This document shows, one piece after another, positions 58,177 through 64,000 of a stretch of DNA of 64,000 bases. A model generated the notes under the pieces. That model searched no databases. It saw only the letters and a program-made list of their open reading frames with translations, and was not told the origin of the DNA. The translations under genes and the position numbers were made by a program. The first letter of the stretch is position 1, and every line of letters starts with the position of its first letter. The stretch comes from Strigamia acuminata (Eukaryota > Arthropoda > Chilopoda > Geophilomorpha > Linotaeniidae), in NCBI GenBank assembly GCA_949358305.1, contig OX442314.1, forward strand, positions 56,491,369-56,555,368, written 5' to 3'.

Positions 58177-60492
58177 TCAAATGAGTTGTTTCTCCCAAGG
58201 ATGTTTTTTCGATAACATCCTCAACTGTTGGGTCATTTGGGCCTTCATTTGAAACAACAAATCCTCGCCTAAATTGTGTCTAAACACCTCATTCACAAAC
58301 CGGATTTTGCCTTCACCTTTAAGTGCTGGACCCCACACATAGTTCAGCACCAAAGGTGTCAGAGCGTCGTAATTCTGGTCTATGGAAAACCGATAGATTG
58401 TCGCTGCACTAATCGAGCTCACTTTTCCAAGCCCAAACCTCCGTTTAAACTCTTCGCAAATATTCTCCTTCAAATGCACCAGCAACAATCTATCGGCCAT
58501 GCCAGCCACGTCGAATAGTGAAGCGAACCCCATTCTTCGCAAAACCAAACACGAAGAAGCTTTGCATCCGTGCAGGAAATGCAGAATAAAATTCATGCAG
58601 TTTACAGAGGCGTTGCCGAACTTGATGTCAGTTTGCGACGCCTCTTTGAACCGTCCCGTCAACATTGCGGCGAATACGTCCGACGATTCTGCGAGAATGG
58701 AGCGGTTAGCCAAGAGCTTTTCACCGCCGTCTAGAACGAAGCAAACATCCTTGTCGATGCCGTCACCCGTACAATTGCAACTCCCCTTTGATGTCGATGT
58801 CGACCTAGCTTGCCCGCACATTCGAAACAAACTAAGCACGCCCGATTCGAAGTTCGCTTCGCCCGGGCTCTTCAACGCGTCGAAAATCAACTCCAGGCTT
58901 CCATATTGGAGAAAGACCGACTCCCGAAGCCTGTTTTGGAGTATGACGTAGGGGAGCGAGAGGGCCACGAGTTGCCTCTCCGCACGGCTCTCCCTGGACA
59001 GCGCGGATCGGATGGTTCCACCACCGAAACCAGTTTCCGCCTGCGTTACCAACGCGCTCAAAAGCGTCTTCCTCAAAGGGGCGTCGAGCGCCAGTGTTTT
59101 GCGAGGAAATTGGTGAAGCAGCATCGAGCAAAGACAAAATGGATTCGACGCCAATCTGAGGAGAATCGTAGCGGCGGCGTTGGTTTGCAAGTTGTCTTTG
59201 TCCGTCGCCAGTTCCACGAGGAAGTCCAGGGTGGTCAAGCTCGCCAGGTCGTAGTGTCCGAAATCCAATGACAAGCGGAATAGTAAAGTCATGATGTGGT
59301 ACACGCAATTCGGATCGACTTTTTCTTCCGGTTCGACGTCGTCGCAGCGAATTTTCTTCGCACAATTCGATCGCTCGTCGTCGTCTGTTGTTTCGCAATT
59401 CCTTTTCCGTTTGCCCACAGAAGAATTTCTTAATAAGAATTTCTTACTCCTCCATTGCTGCGTGCAGACGGCCATCTTGGTGGCGATCGCCGTCAAAAGA
59501 TTGCATTTGAGCAGAATGACCAAACTGGCGTCGTCGTTCACGAAGTTGGCAATCGTCTTCAGAATGGCGTCGTGTCGTTTTTCCTGCTTCGGTTCGACGA
59601 GAAACGACATGAGAGTCTCCAATCCGCCGTTTTCTCGCACGCGAGCGCGATTGTTGGCTGCGGTGCTGTACAAATGCAAAGCCGCCAGATATTCGTCCAC
59701 AATTTCGTCGTTTTCGTCCGACACTTGATTGAGCTTGTTGATGAAGTGAGGTATCGCGCCGGCGATGCTGACCATTGGAGGAATTTCGTTTTGACGTAGT
59801 AGGTTAATCAACACTTTGACGCACCCTCGTCTGATCATTTGGTCGGCGTTTTCGAGGTGGCCGACGACGAGGGAAATGTGTTCGCAGTTGAGTGGACAAT
59901 TGCGAGTCAAGCGACGCAACGCGTGCACCGCACTTACTAAGATGGCATTCTGGGTGGAGTTGAGGTGCGAAGCGACCTCGTCGACACCTTTTTGGTCCAT
60001 TATTTCGCGACAGTGGTTGGCGGTGTTTGCCAGACGTTTGATCACTTTGATCGCCGCTTGTTGACTCGCTGGGTTGGTCGTGGTTTGCAGGAATTCGAGT
60101 ACGGTCACGACCGCGCCCGCACTGTGCATTGTGGCGATTGTGGCGTCGTCCGGGCAGAGGTTGGCGAGGATGCGACAAGCGCGGTCACGCATTTCTTCGC
60201 TGTCGATTGATTTGAGTATGGAGATTAAGGATGAAATCGTTTGCGGGTTTGACATGAGTTGACGACTCTCGGCTTCCGCGCAGCATTTCTCCGCGATGCT
60301 GAGTGCGAGGCGGAGCTTTTTCGCGTTCGGAGTGCCGAGTGTCGCTAGTAAGTTGCGCAAACCGCCGTTTTCGCGCAGTTTTTTCACCGATTGCAGCGAA
60401 TATGAATTGAAATATTTTGTCCGCAGTCCAATTAACGCTTTTAATACGGTTTCGGACGATCCGCTGCTGAGTGAATTGACCAAATCGTTCAT
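58177..60492 (-). CDS. ARMC5: ARMC5-like armadillo-repeat and BTB protein
   Basis: 771 codons in a single exon, ATG at 60492. Residues about 1-330 are armadillo-type helical repeats (GGLRNLLATLG, ACRILANLCPDD, AIKVIKRLANTA, AVHALRRLTRN, CVKVLINLLRQN, NNRARVRENGGLETLMSFL). A basic/acidic linker (KRKRNCE, ERSNCAKKIRCDD, about 355-385) may hold a nuclear signal. A second helical block follows. A BTB domain starts about 590 (CFVLDGGEKLLANRSILAESSDVFAAML..GRFKEA), then a short BACK-like helical tail. This ARM-then-BTB order is that of ARMC5, known in mammals as a CUL3 ubiquitin-ligase adaptor acting on RNA polymerase II. At 771 residues it is somewhat shorter than human ARMC5 (about 935). The absence of introns is notable. 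Ortholog status is inferred from architecture. Confidence 0.75.
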   Translation of the reverse strand: MNDLVNSLSSGSSETVLKALIGLRTKYFNSYSLQSVKKLRENGGLRNLLATLGTPNAKKLRLALSIAEKCCAEAESRQLMSNPQTISSLISILKSIDSEEMRDRACRILANLCPDDATIATMHSAGAVVTVLEFLQTTTNPASQQAAIKVIKRLANTANHCREIMDQKGVDEVASHLNSTQNAILVSAVHALRRLTRNCPLNCEHISLVVGHLENADQMIRRGCVKVLINLLRQNEIPPMVSIAGAIPHFINKLNQVSDENDEIVDEYLAALHLYSTAANNRARVRENGGLETLMSFLVEPKQEKRHDAILKTIANFVNDDASLVILLKCNLLTAIATKMAVCTQQWRSKKFLLRNSSVGKRKRNCETTDDDERSNCAKKIRCDDVEPEEKVDPNCVYHIMTLLFRLSLDFGHYDLASLTTLDFLVELATDKDNLQTNAAATILLRLASNPFCLCSMLLHQFPRKTLALDAPLRKTLLSALVTQAETGFGGGTIRSALSRESRAERQLVALSLPYVILQNRLRESVFLQYGSLELIFDALKSPGEANFESGVLSLFRMCGQARSTSTSKGSCNCTGDGIDKDVCFVLDGGEKLLANRSILAESSDVFAAMLTGRFKEASQTDIKFGNASVNCMNFILHFLHGCKASSCLVLRRMGFASLFDVAGMADRLLLVHLKENICEEFKRRFGLGKVSSISAATIYRFSIDQNYDALTPLVLNYVWGPALKGEGKIRFVNEVFRHNLGEDLLFQMKAQMTQQLRMLSKKHPWEKQLI

Positions 60493-61702
60493 TATTTTAA
60501 GAAATAAAAAACTGCTCGCGTAGCAAAGTCAATCGTGGAATGATCTCATGCTTGGCAGATTGACTTTTTATCGGGAAAACCCAAATTTTATTTGATACGT
60601 TCGTGCGACGTATTCTGAAAAGTGGGTTTCCGGAAAACCCGAAATGTACTTGATACCTTTTAATTAATCCTTCGTGCATCGTATGTGTTATTTACTTTAG
60701 ATGGTGCTTATTGCTGGTTATAAGTAATTTATAGTTGAGCCTACATTTTTTTTGTATTCATGGAGTTTTCTTGGCACTTGGATTAATTTTTAATTAATTA
60801 AGTTCAATGAGAAGCGCTTTAAAAAATAAAGGACTTATCTGCCGCGCATGAATACAGGGAGAGTAATGCACTCATTTTCTCTTTTCTTTTTCATTCAGAA
60901 TTGCTAGCTACAAGTATTGTTTTCAAGTGCTTCTTATTAAATTGATTATTTTAGTGTTCATCTAACTAGGTGTAATATTCCTTCTTTAAGCTTGTTGCTA
61001 TAAAAGTTTCTGTTTCCTAACCTAGATACGTGCCCTTTTCTTTTCCAATTGGCATGGTAACTGAACCTCCTTTGCAATTGAATTACTAATCAAATTGAAT
61101 GTAGGATGAGTGTGTGCTGTCCGAGAAGGAGTTGCTAAATATTTTCAAATAACTAAAATAAAAATTTTAATTTTTGCATTCTAAATTCAACTGGAAATTG
61201 TTAATTACTCTTTTTTGGAAAATTTTTCTTTTTTTAAAAATGAATTTTTTTTTTGGCAATTTTCCTTTTTTTTTAACAGAAAATAAAAATTGTAAACCAT
61301 TTTGCTCTGTACGCAGATTCAGTTTGCTCACAAAAATCGTTCTCTCTAAAAAGTCAACACATTAAAAATTAAAATGCAGAAAAAACCAATAATTCTTACT
61401 TTGAGTATTTGACGATATAATTATATCCACCTTTTCATTATTTTGACATTTAATTTGCAAATAATTTGTATAAAACTTAATTGAACCGACAAATTGCTAT
61501 ACTAGCCATGTCAACATGTACTGTACAGTATATAATTTCCTTATTACTTATTCCATTAAACCGTCTCCTGTCCATGCAATTTTCAAACTTCCATACAAAA
61601 GAAATGGAAACACTGTCGCACGCAAACCTCCGCATAAACTAGAACAACAGCAAGTTTTCAACCTTTTAAAAACGGAAAATTCTTTCTTCTTGTGTTTGCA
61701 AA
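60493..61702. other. Intergenic region, about 1.2 kb
   Basis: AT-rich with no supportable gene. The first part should contain the ARMC5-like promoter (minus strand) and the end the promoter of the channel gene (plus strand). A 78-codon frame at 61516-61752 overlaps the channel start in another frame and ends in a Cys-rich stretch; I treat it as chance. Confidence 0.4.
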
Positions 61703-62511
61703 ATGAGGATTGTAATGAGAAGGAATGCAGTTGCAGCTGCGGTAAAGTATAAAATCCGTAAAATTATACAACAACAAATGCCGCGACTTTACATGTTTGA
61801 GAAGTCATTTCCCGAATTGCAAACGTTAATTGATCCCATGAAAAGCTTTAAAATCAAAATCGTTTGGAGTTTACTTTTAACGAGCTGCCTCGTCACCTGT
61901 TGCTATCAAACTGGGCAGAAAATCAAATATTTCTTTTCGAACCCCATCGTTACTGACGCTTATACGAGAGTCGCAACTGAGATGTCATTCCCAGCTCTGA
62001 GTGTGTGCACGGATGAAAACACATACGTACGAAACGCTTGGAAAAAAATTTTAAACTCAACACCAACAAGTTTGGTCCAGTGTGATGATATTCTGGTGGA
62101 TTTATTTGAAAATGAGAATGTCAACATATCTGCATTATGGGATATTGATTTCCCTGTATTAAATAAAACGGAATTTATTTCGGTAAGAAAATCTTGATTT
62201 ATTTTGACAACTGAGCTGTAAAACACTACCAGACTTCTTACAGAAATCTACGGACAAACCAAATATTCAAATAAGCAAAGAATTGTCCACATATGGAACC
62301 TGCGCTGTGATAACGGTTGGTAAGTAATGATCAACCATTAACTGCAATAGACTTCTACTATGGAGTCATTTGTTGTTTTCTAGAAAATATTACGGGTTTT
62401 AATTTATATGGCAAATTGAAAATGTGGTTCAATCGACCAGAATTTTGTCCCCCAGGCATACTTTACGTAAATATGTTAACTACAATGACAAAAGCAAATT
62501 TCAAACATTAA
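61703..62511 (+). CDS. DEG/ENaC channel, N-terminal exons, truncated
   Basis: Exons 61703-62182, 62244-62319 and 62384-62511 join in phase with 61- and 64-bp introns (GTAAGA/TTCTTACAG and GTAAGT/TTTTCTAG). ATG at 61703. A cytosolic Lys/Arg-rich N-terminus is followed by a first membrane helix (IVWSLLLTSCLVTCCY, about 53-70), then the post-TM1 pattern of this family (FFSNPIVTDAYTRV..EMSFPALSVC) and, in exon 2, STYGTCAVITV, which matches the usual YG.C.TFN region. The frame stops in exon 3 after FCPPGILYV, so the Cys-rich ectodomain, pore and second membrane helix are missing. The stop could be bypassed by further exons (for example after TTATAG at about 62530), but I could not build them. Probably a pseudogene or a partial gene. 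Confidence 0.65.
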
Positions 62512-63060
62512 AATTTATTAAAATTATAGGTGTCAAGCCCAATTCCAGGTAGATCTGTTTTATCAGTCAGTGAAAGTTCAAATGAAGCAAAAAGAAAGAA
62601 ATTTAGTTTACAAGAGGTATTTACCATCACCATCTCATTAATTCCCCTACCATCTCTCCCAAGATGGTACATTAAATACATTTTATGAGTACAGTATGAT
62701 ATTTGTTAAAAGAAATGACCAAAAAAAGTAAAAATGTAGGAAAAATAGTCAAAATGTTGAAGAAAAAAAACAGATTTTAGATCCTGACAAGCAATGTTAC
62801 ATCCCCTCTCCCATCCAGACAACTTAATGGGAACCGTCCTATGTCCGGTCTACAGAGTACAGTCATGAACTAAGGATAGCATGTTCAGAGTGTTTTGTCA
62901 CCAATGGCGCGACATAATCTATACAGTATAGCCACACTGTACTTTAGAATCCTACCTCAGCTCCAACCTGTTATCCCAGGCGTGAACACGAGTGGTAACA
63001 GCTTGTTCAGCAACCCATTCGCCGACCTCCATTGGCACCTACGCATCCTGAACCACGGTG
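62512..63060. other. Non-coding spacer with possible leftover exon
   Basis: A short open segment (about 62549-62625, LFYQSVKVQMKQKERN) could be a further channel exon but lacks convincing homology. The remainder is AT-rich with no feature. Confidence 0.25.
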
Positions 63061-63660
63061 TCAGTTGATGCGTTGTCCAGGACAACCTTGGGCTAGAGGT
63101 CGGGTTGCAGTTGAGAGGTGATCCGTTGCAACTTAGAAGCGCCCTTGGCTTCCGCTATGGCTTTCTTCTTTGCCGCTTTCGATCGTGCCCTCCTCGCGTG
63201 CTTACGAATGCGAAGTTGCACTCTCTGGGATTCAAAGTCAGCCTCCAACTGACTGGCGAGAAGATGCGTATCCCACCAGTCGGCCACGGAGGTGTTGAAC
63301 TTCGCCTCCTCAGCTTCGCCCCACTTACTAGAGTGTGGATTCGTTCGTTGTCATTTCGGGGCGGGCTGAGACAGCCCAGCCTCTGAACTGGAACGCGTTG
63401 GTGACACGCAGCCAGTTGGTTGACTCGCTCGCTCGCTGATGGTCCGGGCTGTGGGTTGTTTAAGTCCGCAGTTTGGAGCACCTACCGAAAACGTAACTGG
63501 CTAAAGCCAGCGTGCACCAGATGTCGCTTGCGAGTCTCCCAACTTTGGGTGGTCATCCACGTTACTTCAGGGCGGATGCGATCCCGATCACCGCCTGCCC
63601 TTGCTTGGTATCGCTCAAACCAATGTTGTAGGGGAAAGGCTGCTGCGATCCGGGTTTTAT
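63061..63660 (-). CDS. Coding-like minus-strand segments, unassigned
   Basis: On the minus strand, 63650-63490 reads as a plausible exon (WFERYQARAGGDRDRIRPE, WETRKRHLVHAGF) ending near a GTAGGT donor. At 63345-63093 another open stretch encodes KWGEAEEAKFNTS, then a Lys/Arg/Ala-rich helix (RKHARRARSKAAKKKAIAEAK). The GC content is higher than in the surroundings. I do not recognise either part. They could belong to a retroelement or a host gene continuing beyond the window. Confidence 0.3.
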
Positions 63661-64000
63661 CACACTAAATTCTAGTAATATAGCGTGAAACCGCAGGTGA
63701 ATGCTATAAAAAGACTTATATCGCGGCCGAAAATTATCTAGGGTTAATTTTATAAAGAATAAAAGACACAGTTTTATTAATTCAAATGCACACTTTTTAT
63801 TTATCAACTATACAATAAAAAACACTATTAAAATACGAGAATATTGAGAATCAAAGCGACAAGTTGCAAAATAATGAGTGAAAGAACAATGGTAAGTCTC
63901 GTAACGACTGTTACGAGACAAAAACGTCAAAATGGCGCTTTACAACTCAAAGTTGTTAGGAAGACGGTTGCCTTCCTCGTAACTCACAAACGATGGTCCT
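63661..64000. other. Window end: AT-rich with perfect short hairpins
   Basis: TCTCGTAAC/GTTACGAGA near 63896-63920 and ACAACT/AGTTGT near 63943-63957 are perfect inverted repeats. No gene seen. Confidence 0.35.

Noticed and set aside
58810-59799. Plus-strand ORFs antisense to the ARMC5-like gene
   Set aside because: They are shadows of a strongly coding minus-strand frame with clear ARM and BTB motifs.
1-64000. tRNA or rRNA genes
   Set aside because: I scanned for cloverleaf-like A/B-box patterns and rRNA-like blocks by eye and found none I could support. A tRNAscan or Infernal run would settle it.

Overview
This is animal nuclear DNA, probably from an invertebrate with short introns. The readable introns are about 55-80 bp with GT..AG ends and T-rich acceptors. 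Host-type genes are an ARMC5-like ARM/BTB protein and a DEG/ENaC channel fragment. I cannot name the species. Most of the window is mobile DNA, with little host coding sequence outside 56.6-62.5 kb.

Layout. Positions 1-14.4 kb are a graveyard of decayed fragments: Ty3/gypsy relics of at least three lineages, a hAT transposase piece, a foldback palindrome, a reverse-strand C2H2 zinc-finger exon, a BEN-like piece, two SET-like pieces and several unassigned exon-like ORFs. Positions 14.47-20.15 kb hold a P-superfamily transposon whose THAP-transposase-SAP gene reads open through four exons (935 codons). Positions 20207-30972 are a complete LTR retrotransposon (element A) with apparently identical 634-bp LTRs and a CTTC target duplication. 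Positions 30977-32767 carry a degraded Mag-like gag/protease relic. Positions 32768-56412 are a second, different Ty3/gypsy element (element C, TAAC duplication, 1088-bp LTRs with three differences). A relative of A (element B, 45553-56339, 623-bp LTRs, CCTG duplication) is inserted in its 3' LTR. The right end has a disrupted beta-propeller-like gene on the minus strand cut by a small TIR transposon, the single-exon ARMC5-like gene (minus), and a truncated DEG/ENaC gene (plus).

How the elements work. All three intact LTR elements share one plan: a tRNA-Pro-like primer site starting 2 nt after the 5' LTR, gag, pol in the -1 frame behind a classical slippery heptamer and a stem-loop, then a large extra ORF (ORF3) between pol and the 3' LTR where env would sit. 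None of the ORF3 products looks like an envelope protein, since I see no signal peptide or membrane anchor. In A and B, ORF3 opens with a paired CXXC zinc motif of DnaJ-like type. In C, ORF3 is GC-rich, appears to be spliced, and encodes an RS-rich protein.

The most unusual signals are (1) five consecutive bulged hairpins in the LTRs of C, with invariant tips and lower stems that change sequence but keep pairing; (2) the intron-bearing RS-domain ORF3 of C; (3) conserved -1 frameshift signals in all three elements; and (4) the zinc-motif ORF3 shared by A, B and at least one relic.
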